Source: Microbispora rosea | GTDB taxonomy: Bacteria > Actinomycetota > Actinomycetes > Streptosporangiales > Streptosporangiaceae | Reading direction: 5' to 3' | Assembly: GCF_900156315.1 (NCBI RefSeq) | Contig: NZ_FTNI01000029.1 | Location: forward strand, 21,841-85,840 | Length of the DNA: 64,000 nucleotides | In this document: piece after piece, positions 16,447 through 24,510 of the stretch | Position numbering within the stretch: the first letter of the stretch is position 1 | How the letters are laid out: the number at the start of each line of letters is the position of its first letter | Translations under genes and position numbers: made by a program | Notes under the pieces: model-generated | What the model was told of the DNA's origin: nothing | Seen by the model: the letters and a program-made list of their open reading frames with translations, nothing else | Database searches by the model: none

Positions 16447-16710
16447 GTGGACGCCGACATCCTCGAATACGCCGAGCACCTCGTCGCGGCAGGCAAGGCC
16501 GCCATCGTGACCGCGGTCTTCAACGACGCCGTCAACGAAAAGCGCATCGCTGACCAGCGCGCGCTGGCTCTGCTGCGCGAACGCGCCCGGCAGGCCGACC
16601 CCGCCCGGGTGGCCCGGATGGCGCGGCACGTGAACCGCCAGCTGACTGAGCACGGTTTCCCGGCGGCATGGCCCTCGACATCATCCATCCACCAGTCCGG
16701 TTCGCAGTGA
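16447..16710 (+). CDS. Small antitoxin-like protein
   Basis: An 87-residue protein from a GTG start, opening VDADILEYAEHLVAAGKAAI and continuing with a charged helical stretch (LALLRERARQADPARVARMA). Size and layout resemble ribbon-helix-helix or ParD-like antitoxins, but no toxin partner is obvious. It diverges from mobC, so the 103-bp gap between them may hold both promoters and oriT. Confidence 0.5.
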   Translation: MDADILEYAEHLVAAGKAAIVTAVFNDAVNEKRIADQRALALLRERARQADPARVARMARHVNRQLTEHGFPAAWPSTSSIHQSGSQ

Positions 16711-16807
16711 TCGAAGCCGTTTCATCTCAGGTCACGCCCGAGGTGGGTTCGCCGAGTGACCGCCGGATTCGGCCCTAGGCTGTCAGCGGTCTGTCACGCT
16801 GGGTGAC

Positions 16808-17128
16808 GTGCTGCTGGCGTACGTGGATGAGAGCTACACCCGCAACCGCTACTCCATGGTTGCGCTGCTGGTCCCGGACGTCCAGGCGATCTCCCTGACG
16901 CGCGCCCTGGGCGAGGTCGTGGCGGGGGCCGCGCAGGCGTACGAGGTTGTCCTGCCGGCGGAGTTGCACGGCACGGACCTGTTGCACGGCAATCGTGGCT
17001 GGGCGCCGATCGTGCAGATGCGGCGGGCGGCAGTCGGGGTCTATCACGCGGCGTTCCTGGCCATCGCCGACCACGAGGTGGCTACGGGCCCGATCCCGAG
17101 GAGGCCTCCAGGGGACGATGCCGTGTGA
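16808..17128 (+). CDS. DUF3800-like protein, probably C-terminally truncated
   Basis: A 106-residue frame starting at GTG with LLAYVDESYTRNRYSMVALL, the N-terminal strand and acidic residues of DUF3800 proteins, which have an RNase H-like fold. After AAFLAIADHEVA the sequence stops resembling the family and runs into a proline-rich tail. The full family is usually over 200 residues, so this looks like an N-terminal remnant. It overlaps the start of the next gene by 4 bp. Confidence 0.55.
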   Translation: MLLAYVDESYTRNRYSMVALLVPDVQAISLTRALGEVVAGAAQAYEVVLPAELHGTDLLHGNRGWAPIVQMRRAAVGVYHAAFLAIADHEVATGPIPRRPPGDDAV

Positions 17129-17700
17129 GGGCGAGCACCGCTTGGGCGGATGAGTCGTTCCAGGAGCACGACACGACCGGCTTCTACATCATCGCTGCCG
17201 TGATCATCCCCGCTTCTGCACAGGAGTCGGCTCGTGCGGAGATGCTGCAGGCGCAGGCCCGGCACGCCCCGGCGAAGCTGCACTGGGTCGCCCGCGATGA
17301 CAAAGAGCGGTTGGAGCTGGCGTACACGGTGGCCGGAATCGACGGGTTGCATGTCGTTGCGGTCGGGTCCCCGGTCCACCAGCGCAGACAAGAGCGCGCC
17401 CGCGCCTACTGCCTTCACCAGCTGGTGCTCGAACTGCACGGGTTCGGAGTCGAGCAGCTGTTCATGGAGGCCCGCCAGCCAACGCTCAACACCAGGGACG
17501 TCACCACTGTGCAGCATGCCCGATACACCCTGCCCAAGGGCACCCGCTTCCGCATCAATCATCTACCCGGCGCGGGCGAGGCCCTGCTGTGAGTCGCCGA
17601 TATCGTGGCCGGCGCCGTCCGCGCAGAGAAGCTGGGCGACCCTCGCTACCGGGAGATTCTCGGCGACAGAGTGATCGACTTCCCCGTGAGGGTGCTCTGA
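17125..17700 (+). pseudogene. DUF3800-like gene with one internal stop codon
   Basis: From GTG 17125 the frame encodes ADESFQEHDTTGFYIIAAVI, ARQPTLNTRDVTTVQHARYT and LPKGTRFRINHLPG, a conserved actinobacterial hypothetical protein with an N-terminal DES motif. TGA at 17590-17592 breaks it after GEALL. The same frame then continues for 35 codons with VADIVAGAVRAEKLGDPRYR to a second TGA at 17700. In relatives I recall a Trp at the stop position (LLWVADIVAGA), so a single TGG to TGA change would explain it. Confidence 0.75.
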
Positions 17701-18056
17701 TCCGAACCCTGAAACGCGCCAGGCCAGGCTCCCGGTCATGCCCCAGGTCACCTGGCCTCACGGCTTCCAGGAACCCGCGGTTCCCGGCGTCACCGACAGA
17801 CTACCTCGGGTGACTATGCCACCGGAAGCGCAGCAACTCAGCCGGACCGTCAGCCGCTACAGATCAAGCGCGCCCTGGATGACTTCGATCTTTTGGCGAG
17901 CACATACGGTTGATGCTGGTCGCCGACGCGGCACGAGTCTTGAACCTCCCGCCTTGGGAGTTCGCCGCCTACCGGACGCTCCCTTGCCCGGATGCGGGCG
18001 TGGGAGCGTCAACCCGGCCTTCTTCTGTGGTGACCAGCGTCGTCAGGTTGTGGAAA
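17701..18056. other. Region without a clear gene
   Basis: Short coding-like scraps occur on the plus strand (ALDDFDLLASTYG and MLVADAARVLNLPPWEFAAY) but no complete gene is visible. They may be remains of one small protein broken near 17912. Confidence 0.35.
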
Positions 18057-18503
18057 TCAAGGTTGGCAGGAGTCGTCGCGATCGCCGGACGAGGCCAGCC
18101 GCTGCCGCCAATGGGCTCCTCCGGGTGCGGGCCAGGTGTCTTCCGCCACCCGCCTCTCCCACCGATGCACATAGTCCCGGAACCCGGCCTCCGTCCGCGG
18201 CATGTCCAGCCACTCCCGGGCCACGAGTCTGAACTCGCGCATGACCAGGGCATCGGTGTCGGCCCCGTAGTCGACGGGCCAGCCGTCGAGGATGTCGTCG
18301 ATTTCCATCCAGGCGCGGTAGAGCCCGCCTACCCCCCACAGGTGCTCGAAGTACGGCCGCTCCATACAGTTCCACGCTGCTTCGAGGACGAAGCCGCGTA
18401 TCTGCTCCACATCCCCGCTGACGAGGACGTCTTGCATGAGCGGATCAATCTTCGCGGCGAGCCCAGCGAGCAACTTCAGATCCACAGGCTCGAGATCGCT
18501 CAT
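18057..18503 (-). CDS. Hypothetical protein
   Basis: A 148-residue soluble, acidic protein starting MSDLEPVDLKLLAGLAAKID. It is rich in aromatic residues (WNCMERPYFEHLWGVGGLYR) and probably helical. I do not recognise a family. The coding pattern is even throughout, and the ATG gives a sensible N-terminus. It stands alone on the minus strand. Confidence 0.6.
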   Translation of the reverse strand: MSDLEPVDLKLLAGLAAKIDPLMQDVLVSGDVEQIRGFVLEAAWNCMERPYFEHLWGVGGLYRAWMEIDDILDGWPVDYGADTDALVMREFRLVAREWLDMPRTEAGFRDYVHRWERRVAEDTWPAPGGAHWRQRLASSGDRDDSCQP

Positions 18504-18594
18504 GACTCCAGCATCGCAAGAGGTGCTGAACTGCTTGCGGTCGGCGCGGCCAAGCCTTGATGATCGATGGGCTCACCGGCTATGAGCTGCGCTT

Positions 18595-18933
18595 TCAGGA
18601 TGGAAAAGGCTTGCGGATGTGCCACGTCTCTCCGGGGCACATGGGCCGCGCGTAGGTGTAGCGCTTTCCGGTCTCCGTCGTCGCGGTGAACCGGTCGTCG
18701 GGCAGGGGAGTGACGCGGCAGCGGTTTGGCGGCGGAATCTTTTCGGTGGATCGGCCGGGAGGAAGGCTGGTGTACACGCCGCCGCTCCAGGTGACCACGA
18801 CGTTCTCGCCGGTCTCATTGACGATCAGGAAGATCTCGTCCCGGTAGGGCTGGCATGCGGCCAGAGCGAGGGTCACCAGGACCACCGCCCCGGCCAGCGG
18901 CCGAATGCGCTTGCGGCTCGCGCTTTGCACCAC
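18595..18933 (-). CDS. Small lipoprotein
   Basis: A 112-residue protein from a GTG start near 18930-18933, preceded by a GAGGACAA-like ribosome binding site. A basic start is followed by a hydrophobic stretch and the lipobox LALAAC, so it should be lipid-anchored outside the membrane. The mature part has three further cysteines and a YTYARPMCPGETWHI ending. The open frame extends further upstream, but that part is not protein-like. The function is unknown. Confidence 0.65.
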   Translation of the reverse strand: MVQSASRKRIRPLAGAVVLVTLALAACQPYRDEIFLIVNETGENVVVTWSGGVYTSLPPGRSTEKIPPPNRCRVTPLPDDRFTATTETGKRYTYARPMCPGETWHIRKPFPS

Positions 18934-19221
18934 TTGTCCTCGTCTCCGTCGACCATGTGTGTCCGGGGTCTTTGAACCGCGCCGAGTTCCGTAGAGCCTC
19001 TGATGTGGCTCGGGTTTCGCCGCGCGCACGCCATTGCTCCCACACTCGTTGCACGACCGCGCCCGGTCGTAGGACTCCCGCCGCCCCGGGAGTCGTAAGC
19101 ATGGTTTATGCATATCTTGCTTCGCCTTCTGCGTCGGGTTCACGGTGACTGAAGATCTTTCAGGGGGAACCCACGGCTGTTCAGCGTTTCAGGGTCGAGA
19201 CCGCGTCGGGTTCGGCTCGAC

Positions 19222-19510
19222 TCACGCCGGGGGACGGTGGCCGGCGCCGAGTGGCGCTTCCTCAATCGTTTCGATGGGTCGCTCGAGCAGGGTCCGGGCA
19301 ACGTCGGCGTAGGCGATCGCGGTCGCCCAGCTGAGGTTGAACGCCATCGCCAGGTGCAGGGGATCGGTCTCGACCGCGAGCGCCTCGTGCAGGATGCGGT
19401 CGCCGCGGATCTGCTCGAGCTGAACCCCCTGCAGCAGCAGATGGCAGCTGAGGTAGTAGTCGCTGACCGGCTGGGTGCCGGTCGCGGTGACCGTCGAGAC
19501 CAGCACAGGC
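19222..19510 (-). pseudogene. C-terminal relic of a tyrosine-recombinase-like protein
   Basis: The frame reads PVSDYYLSCHLLLQGVQLEQ, then IRGDRILHEALAVETDPLHL and AMAFNLSWATAIAYADVART. This matches the C-terminal tail of a recombinase-type protein common in actinomycete mobile elements. It is fused in frame to a ParA-like relic upstream, so the open frame of 217 residues at 19222-19875 is a chimera of two broken genes. Confidence 0.5.
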
Positions 19511-20073
19511 CACATCCTCGCGAATCTTCGGGGCGTGCCGCTCGCTCCAGCGGGTGATGGGCACGCCGCCTTGAGGCTGTTGGGCCAGGCGCGGTACAGC
19601 CGGACGAACGACTGGAAGTGTGGAATCTGCTGCTCCTCGAGGGTTCTCCAGGCGTCGAGCACGTGGTCGGCACCCACCTGGGGGTTGGCCACGACGGCGT
19701 ACCGGACGCCGAGCTCTGCGACACGGCGCGCTGTCCGGAGGGTCGGCAGAATCGACTCCGGCTCATGCTCGTACGGGATCAGCACGAAGGTGGAGGCCCG
19801 GACAATCTGGGGGAGGATCTCGCGGCCTTCCAGGCTGCCCGGGCAGTCGATGAAGACCGTGTCGTACTGGCGCATCCGACGGACCTCGGCAACCCGGGCG
19901 GGGTCGAGCTCGTGGACGACGTCCTAGCCGGGGGAGTCCATGACGCTGGTGAGGTCGTAGGCGTTGGCCTGGGGGTCGATGTCCCAGACGAAGGCACGGC
20001 CGTTCGCCTTGACAGTGTGTGCGGCCAGCGAAAGCGTGAGCAGACGGAGGCGCATGCGTCGCACTGCCATCAT
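19511..20073 (-). pseudogene. Degenerate ParA/Soj-like ATPase
   Basis: From ATG 20073 the frame reads LLTLSLAAHTVKANGRAFVW and DIDPQANAYDL, then stops at TAG 19924-19926. After the stop the same frame continues with DTVFIDCPGSLEGREILPQI and VRASTFVLIPYEHEPESILP, typical ParA Walker B and switch regions. The KGGxGKT P-loop is missing, replaced by basic residues. Near 19545 the frame shifts for about 18 codons (PITRWSERHAPKIRED appears in another frame). It cannot encode a working ParA. Confidence 0.7.
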
Positions 20074-20200
20074 CGGTCACATTCTCAGGGCTGATCTGAG
20101 TGGCTATCGCCGTCTGACAGGGCGGTGAGGAGTAAGCGCGGGATCCGCTCATGAGGCCTCCGACCGCTGAACGTCCTCGTGAATGGCTGCGGACGCGCGG

Positions 20201-20464
20201 TCAGTCGAAGATCTCAGTGACCCAGACCTTGACCCGCTGGCCGTTGCTGTCGACGACGAGATACCAATAGTCGTCGTAGGGCACCTCCAGGACGACGGGG
20301 CTGACGTCATAGAAGCCGCCGTAATACTCGTACTCGCCGCCGTCGAGATATGCCTGATAGTGGTCGATGTCCATGAGGCAAACTCTGGCGGCTGAGCCGC
20401 GCAGCTCCACCTCGAAGCAGGCACCGCCTGCGCGAGATCCGAGATCCCAGTAGAGATGCTCCAC
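20201..20464 (-). CDS. DUF1883 domain protein
   Basis: An 87-residue protein beginning MEHLYWDLGSRAGGACFEVE and containing VCLMDIDHYQAYLDGGEYEY and YGGFYDVSPVVLEVPYDDYW. This matches DUF1883: an opening xxLxYDLG, a central RLMD-like motif, and YYGG followed by a VxVP strand. The domain is a small beta-rich fold of unknown role, sometimes fused to TIR or other signalling domains in bacterial conflict genes. Here it is alone, with no partner recognised beside it. Confidence 0.75.
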   Translation of the reverse strand: MEHLYWDLGSRAGGACFEVELRGSAARVCLMDIDHYQAYLDGGEYEYYGGFYDVSPVVLEVPYDDYWYLVVDSNGQRVKVWVTEIFD

Positions 20465-20631
20465 ACGTTATTGGTAGCGGGTCACGCAATGGGCAGGAAC
20501 CCTGGTACGCATCCGCGCTGGGCGTCGCTCGCGGACGTCAGCAGCGGCGCGGCCGGCGGCTCGATTATCCCTACCTCCACCAACTGGGCGCCGACGCTTG
20601 TTGTCACCAGCCCTTCCGCCGCCCCGGGCCT

Positions 20632-21015
20632 CTACGCCGGCACCGTCACCCACTCCGTCGCCTGACGCACGCGCGGCCAAACCCCGCCTACCAGGGCCCA
20701 CCGCTCGGGTCGGTGCGACCAGCCCGGCTTCCCGACAGGTAGCGGCGGCGGGGCGGCCCTCCTCATGAAAGTGACGTACTCGGTGACGGTCTCGGCGGTC
20801 GCCGGCAGCGGGACGCGCCCGCGCTCGGCGCACCAGGTGGTGAAGGCCGACCAGTCGCGGGCGTAGGCGCGGCGGGTCGATTCGGGCATGCCGGCGAGGA
20901 CGGCGGCTCGGGCGGCGTCGCTCAGGGCGAGGTCGGCGGCGGAGTGCACGGGCCGAGCGTCGACGACCGCGGGGACGGCCGCGCTGCCGGGTGGGCGCGG
21001 GGCGAGAGCGGTCAC
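20632..21015 (-). pseudogene. N-terminal relic of a tyrosine recombinase
   Basis: The first 90 residues match the SAM-like N-terminal domain of the intact recombinase at 22269-23366: RPVHSAADLALSDAARAAVL, MPESTRRAYARDWSAFTTWC and TAETVTEYVTFM. Beyond that the sequence loses similarity, and the whole catalytic domain is absent. The upstream sequence (ACTCCTGAGAAGATCAC) also resembles that of the intact copy. Confidence 0.8.
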
Positions 21016-21322
21016 TGGTGCGCCTCCCGGGGCTGCTGTTGACTCCTGAGAAGATCACTATCTACAACTCCGCTCCTGCCTTTTAGGAGGAGGCCACTGT
21101 CCCGCAGACTCGGCCGTCACCCACGCGGAAGACCAGACGGGTGCCTCCTGGGAAGACGACTTAAGGGTGGGTGGGGGTCGCCTTCTGCCAAGGGGTGGTG
21201 GTCGACGGCTGCCGGGGGCGCGCGGCGCCGAGCTGGCCGACGAGGGCCAGGACGACGGGGTCTCGACCCGAGGCTGGGGCGGCCTCAGGCCCGTGAAATC
21301 GCGAGCGCCGTGGGAGTTCCGC

Positions 21323-22003
21323 TCAACCAGGCGAGGGTGCCCCCACGAGGGAGATGAGGGGGCCCATGGCAAGCCGATCGCCGAATGCTTTCGACGTCGT
21401 CAAAGAATCTCGAGCTTCTCCCGGGCTCCACTGGATGGCGACCAGGTCGGAGCCGTACTCCTGGGCCAGCTGACGACGCAGCTGCAAGTCGACGTCGTTC
21501 ACCTCTATTACGGCCCGGTTCCGCTCGACGTCGATATGGCCTCCCAAGATCCTCGGGTCGCCGGCCGGTGACATTAGGGCGTCCAACACGGCCTCGAGCT
21601 CCGCCTTGCTGTGCCGCACCTGCCGTACGACCGGAATGATCGTGAAGGGGGTCCGTACATGGTCGGGCCAGGCGACACCGGTGAGCGGTGCGGCGGCCAG
21701 CGCCCGCCCACGTTCGGTGATGTATGGAGCGACCAGTCGGTACGGCCGCTTCAGCAGGTACGGCGGGGCGAGGTCCTTCGGGTGGGCCTCCGTGCGTTGC
21801 ATGGCTGCGTCCAGCGCGTAGTTGAACGGCTCGATTCGCGAGTCGTAGGGCTCCTTGAGCCAATCGGACCAGTCCATGGTGAACACCTCGACGGCCTCGG
21901 GCGTCGCGCGTTCCACGACAAACCGGCCCGACACGGGGGACGCGGGGCCCAGAGTGAGCGCATAGAGGATGAACAGCGTGAGGATCACCCTAAGCGTATG
22001 CAC
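21323..22003 (-). CDS. Secreted hypothetical protein
   Basis: A 226-residue protein with an N-terminal signal peptide (MHTLRVILTLFILYALTLGP, then ASPVSG). The mature part includes IDVERNRAVIEVNDVDLQLR and GSDLVAIQWSPGEARDS, a pattern reminiscent of the inhibitory prodomain or beta strands near trypsin-like peptidases, but no catalytic triad is present. It is probably exported. Its neighbours are recombinase copies, so it may be element cargo. Confidence 0.65.
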   Translation of the reverse strand: MHTLRVILTLFILYALTLGPASPVSGRFVVERATPEAVEVFTMDWSDWLKEPYDSRIEPFNYALDAAMQRTEAHPKDLAPPYLLKRPYRLVAPYITERGRALAAAPLTGVAWPDHVRTPFTIIPVVRQVRHSKAELEAVLDALMSPAGDPRILGGHIDVERNRAVIEVNDVDLQLRRQLAQEYGSDLVAIQWSPGEARDSLTTSKAFGDRLAMGPLISLVGAPSPG

Positions 22004-22268
22004 AGTGCCGCAGTCTAGAACGATCTTCGATCTTCAGCTGAGGGAATCCACCTGGCTGGCCGTGATGGGGATCATCGCGGCCAGCCGGGGAGCAGCGGGG
22101 ACCGTTCGGCTCCTCGGTCTACTCCTCGCGCTCGCCGCCGATCAGCTCCACAAGTTGCTCGCGGGTCGCGGCGAGCTTGGCCAGCGCTTCCAGCTCTGAG
22201 AACACCCACCGTCGCGGCTATCACACAGACCTACTTTGCGGCTCGTGACACGGACCAGAGTGGAGGGG
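22004..22268. other. Intergenic region with one possible tiny gene
   Basis: On the minus strand, GTG 22205 to TAG 22119 could encode a 28-residue acidic helix (ELEALAKLAATREQLVELIG). It may be a scrap of a larger gene. Nothing else is visible. Confidence 0.3.
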
Positions 22269-23366
22269 CTACAGGCCGGTCACGGGGTTGTCGGTCCAGC
22301 GGTCGCCCTCCTCCAGGTAGCCGAGCAGGGCCTTGGAGCCGTCGGCCCACCCACCGTGGCGGCCGATCCTCTCCAGGGCAGCGCCCGCACGGCGGGCGGC
22401 GGTAGCGAAGCCGCGCCGCAGTGAGTGACCGGTCCAGCGACCCTCCAGCCCGGCAGCCTCGGCGATGCGGGAGACAACGTCGGCGATGGCGTCGGCGGTC
22501 ATGCGGCCGCTCGGGTCGCCGATCTGCTTGCCGCCCCTGGTGAGCGGGGGAGCGATGCGGCCGTGGCGGTCGATGCGGACCAGCAGCGGGCCCGACGTGC
22601 GGCCAGCCTCGGCCATGGCCGCCAGGAGGTCACGCACCGCGCGAACGGGGCAGGTCTCCGGGATCTTGCCGTACGGAACGGCGGTCTCCGTGAACGCCTT
22701 GATCTTGCGGCGGTAGACGCTGACGAGCAGCCCGTCCGGGGTGTCCTTCACGTCGGCGATGTCCAGGGCGGCCAGCTCCGAGACACGGGCGGCGCAGGCG
22801 TACCCGAGCAGCAGCAGCGCGGCGTCCCGCTTACCCGCCAGGGTCGAGCGGTCGAGCGTGGCCAGCATCATGCGCAGGGCGTCCGGCACGGCGGGGTCGG
22901 CCTTGCGCGTGCGGGAGGCCGGGTCCTTGCTCAGGGCCAGGCGCTCGCGGTAGCCGGACAGGACCTTGCGCGCGGCCTTGGTCTGCGGCGGGGCCTCGTC
23001 GGCGGCGTTGTGCATCGTGCGGATGGCGGCCAGGGCCCGCTCGATGCTGGACGGGGCCAGCGGACGGCCGGTCTTGGCCGACGGCGTCACCGTGAGGTGC
23101 GTGACGTACTCGGTGACGGTCTCGGCCGTCACCGGGAGCGAGACGCGGCCGTGCTCAGCGCACCAGGCGGTGAAGGCGGACCAGTCGGCGGCGTACGCGC
23201 GCCGGGTCGACGCGGGGATGCCCGCCAGGACGGCCTCCCGGGCGGCGGCGCTCACGGCGAAGTCGGCGGCCGAGTGAACGGGCCGGGTGACGATCTCAGC
23301 GGGGAGGATCTCGGCCGTGACGATCTCGTCGGCGGGGGTGATGCGGGCGGGGAGAAGGTCGGTCAC
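22269..23366 (-). CDS. Tyrosine recombinase / site-specific integrase
   Basis: A 365-residue integrase with a SAM-like N-terminal domain (residues about 30-140) and a complete catalytic domain. The first Arg is in LGYACAARVSELAALD. The HxxR box is GHSLRRGFATAARRAG. The His/Trp is in GRHGGWADGSK. The nucleophilic Tyr is in LLGYLEEGDRW. It would integrate or excise an element by strand exchange. It is the only intact copy among three related sequences in the window. An inverted repeat lies just upstream of its start. Confidence 0.92.
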   Translation of the reverse strand: MTDLLPARITPADEIVTAEILPAEIVTRPVHSAADFAVSAAAREAVLAGIPASTRRAYAADWSAFTAWCAEHGRVSLPVTAETVTEYVTHLTVTPSAKTGRPLAPSSIERALAAIRTMHNAADEAPPQTKAARKVLSGYRERLALSKDPASRTRKADPAVPDALRMMLATLDRSTLAGKRDAALLLLGYACAARVSELAALDIADVKDTPDGLLVSVYRRKIKAFTETAVPYGKIPETCPVRAVRDLLAAMAEAGRTSGPLLVRIDRHGRIAPPLTRGGKQIGDPSGRMTADAIADVVSRIAEAAGLEGRWTGHSLRRGFATAARRAGAALERIGRHGGWADGSKALLGYLEEGDRWTDNPVTGL

Positions 23367-23396
23367 GGGCGGGCTCCTTGGGGCGCTTGCTAACTA

Positions 23397-23416
23397 CTGA
23401 TAAGGAACATTATCAG
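23397..23416. repeat. Inverted repeat upstream of the integrase
   Basis: CTGATAA, six bases, TTATCAG forms a perfect 7-bp inverted repeat about 30 bp upstream of the integrase start. A related but degenerate sequence lies upstream of the relic at 21015. It could be an operator or part of an attachment core. Confidence 0.5.
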
Positions 23417-23572
23417 GAGACAAGATGAGGAAGGAAGAGACGGCGCGGTACGGCGGGAGACGGACAGAGACGGTTGCGGAGTCTGCGACGGGGCGCCGTG
23501 GGAAGGGTTGGCGGCCCGGGTCACGGAAGCTCACATAGGCAGAATTCGTCAATGCCAACTAGGCGCATTCTG

Positions 23573-23587
23573 TCTAGTGAAACTAGA
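23573..23587. promoter_or_regulatory. Palindromic operator upstream of the HicB-like gene
   Basis: TCTAGT-GAA-ACTAGA is a perfect 6-bp inverted repeat ending 8 bp before the ATG at 23596. It covers a possible -10 (TAGACT), so a repressor bound here would block transcription. The gap is too short for a Shine-Dalgarno, suggesting a leaderless mRNA and autorepression. Confidence 0.55.
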
Positions 23588-23595
23588 CTTCTTCC

Positions 23596-24063
23596 ATGAG
23601 ATCCCCTCACGAAGCGGTCTTCCAGGCTGTCGAGCCCGCCGACGATGGCGCCAATCCCGACGAGTTCGCCAACGTCGCCGCCACCACCTACCAGGCCACC
23701 GCCACGCGCACCGGCAAGCTGTGGACCGTCACCGTCCCCGACCTCCCCGGCGCCGCCGTCAAGGCCCAGGGTGCCACTTGGCGCGACGCCGAGATCAACG
23801 CTGCCATGTGCGTCGCGGACGTGCTCCACGCCGCCCCCGGTACGGTCGCCCTCCACGTCGCCCCCGCCGACCCCGACGCGGCCGCCGCTCTGGAGGCAGT
23901 CACCGCGGCGCGCGTCGCCCGGGCCGAAGCCGAGCAGGCCGAACGCGACGCCGTTCGCCACGCCGCCCAGGTCCTCACCGGGCAGGGGTGGACCTACCGC
24001 GACGCCGGGGGCGCCCTACGCCTGTCCCATCAGCGCGTCGGCCAGATCCTCGCGGACGCGTAA
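23596..24063 (+). CDS. HicB-like protein with C-terminal HTH
   Basis: A 155-residue protein. Residues about 30-60 (YQATATRTGKLWTVTVPDLP then GAAVKAQGAT) match the HicB-type partial RNase H fold. The C-terminus AAQVLTGQGWTYRDAGGALR with LSHQRVGQIL is a helix-turn-helix. HicB proteins are antitoxins and repressors, but no HicA toxin gene is seen on either side. The palindrome over the promoter fits autoregulation. An intrinsic terminator follows. Confidence 0.7.
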   Translation: MRSPHEAVFQAVEPADDGANPDEFANVAATTYQATATRTGKLWTVTVPDLPGAAVKAQGATWRDAEINAAMCVADVLHAAPGTVALHVAPADPDAAAALEAVTAARVARAEAEQAERDAVRHAAQVLTGQGWTYRDAGGALRLSHQRVGQILADA

Positions 24064-24080
24064 CCCAGGGCAAACGTCCC

Positions 24081-24109
24081 CGCCCCGTGAGCGCATCACT
24101 CACGGGGCG
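24081..24109 (+). terminator. Hairpin terminator after the HicB-like gene
   Basis: Perfect 11-bp arms CGCCCCGTGAG and CTCACGGGGCG with a 7-base loop, 18 bp past the stop codon. There is no U-run, as is common in high-GC actinomycetes. Confidence 0.7.
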
Positions 24110-24129
24110 GGAGAAGGCGGGTCGAACAA

Positions 24130-24504
24130 TCACCTGAGGCCTGAGGTACTGACCTCCGGGAAGCCCAGCTCAGCCGCGATCGCCTTGCGCAGCGTCGACC
24201 GCACGCCTTCCGCGGCGTCCAGCAGACTGCGGACATCGCCATCGGAGTCGGCGACCGAGTCGAGCATGTCGATGGCGTCGCGGACGACGGGCGCCGGCAA
24301 CGTCAGCTCAGCCCGGTCCGAGGGGGCGGGCAGGGTCTCGGTCTTGTACGTCCACCCGATCAACAGCGACTCGTCCTGGTAGGGGTGCACCTCGTCCAGG
24401 ACCGTGTCATCGGTCGCGCCGGCGGAGCGCAGGAGTTCGAGGTACCGGGCGACCTGCCCGACCGTCAGCGGCTCATCGAACTGCAACTCAAGGGAGTAGG
24501 ACAT
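24130..24504 (-). CDS. Hypothetical protein, partner of the PIN protein
   Basis: A 124-residue acidic protein starting MSYSLELQFDEPLTVGQVAR. It contains a possible N-terminal beta strand and helical C-terminal half (RSLLDAAEGVRSTLRKAIAA). I do not recognise a family. It begins 6 bp after the stop of the PIN-domain gene, so both are co-transcribed. Confidence 0.65.
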   Translation of the reverse strand: MSYSLELQFDEPLTVGQVARYLELLRSAGATDDTVLDEVHPYQDESLLIGWTYKTETLPAPSDRAELTLPAPVVRDAIDMLDSVADSDGDVRSLLDAAEGVRSTLRKAIAAELGFPEVSTSGLR

Positions 24505-24510
24505 AGCACC

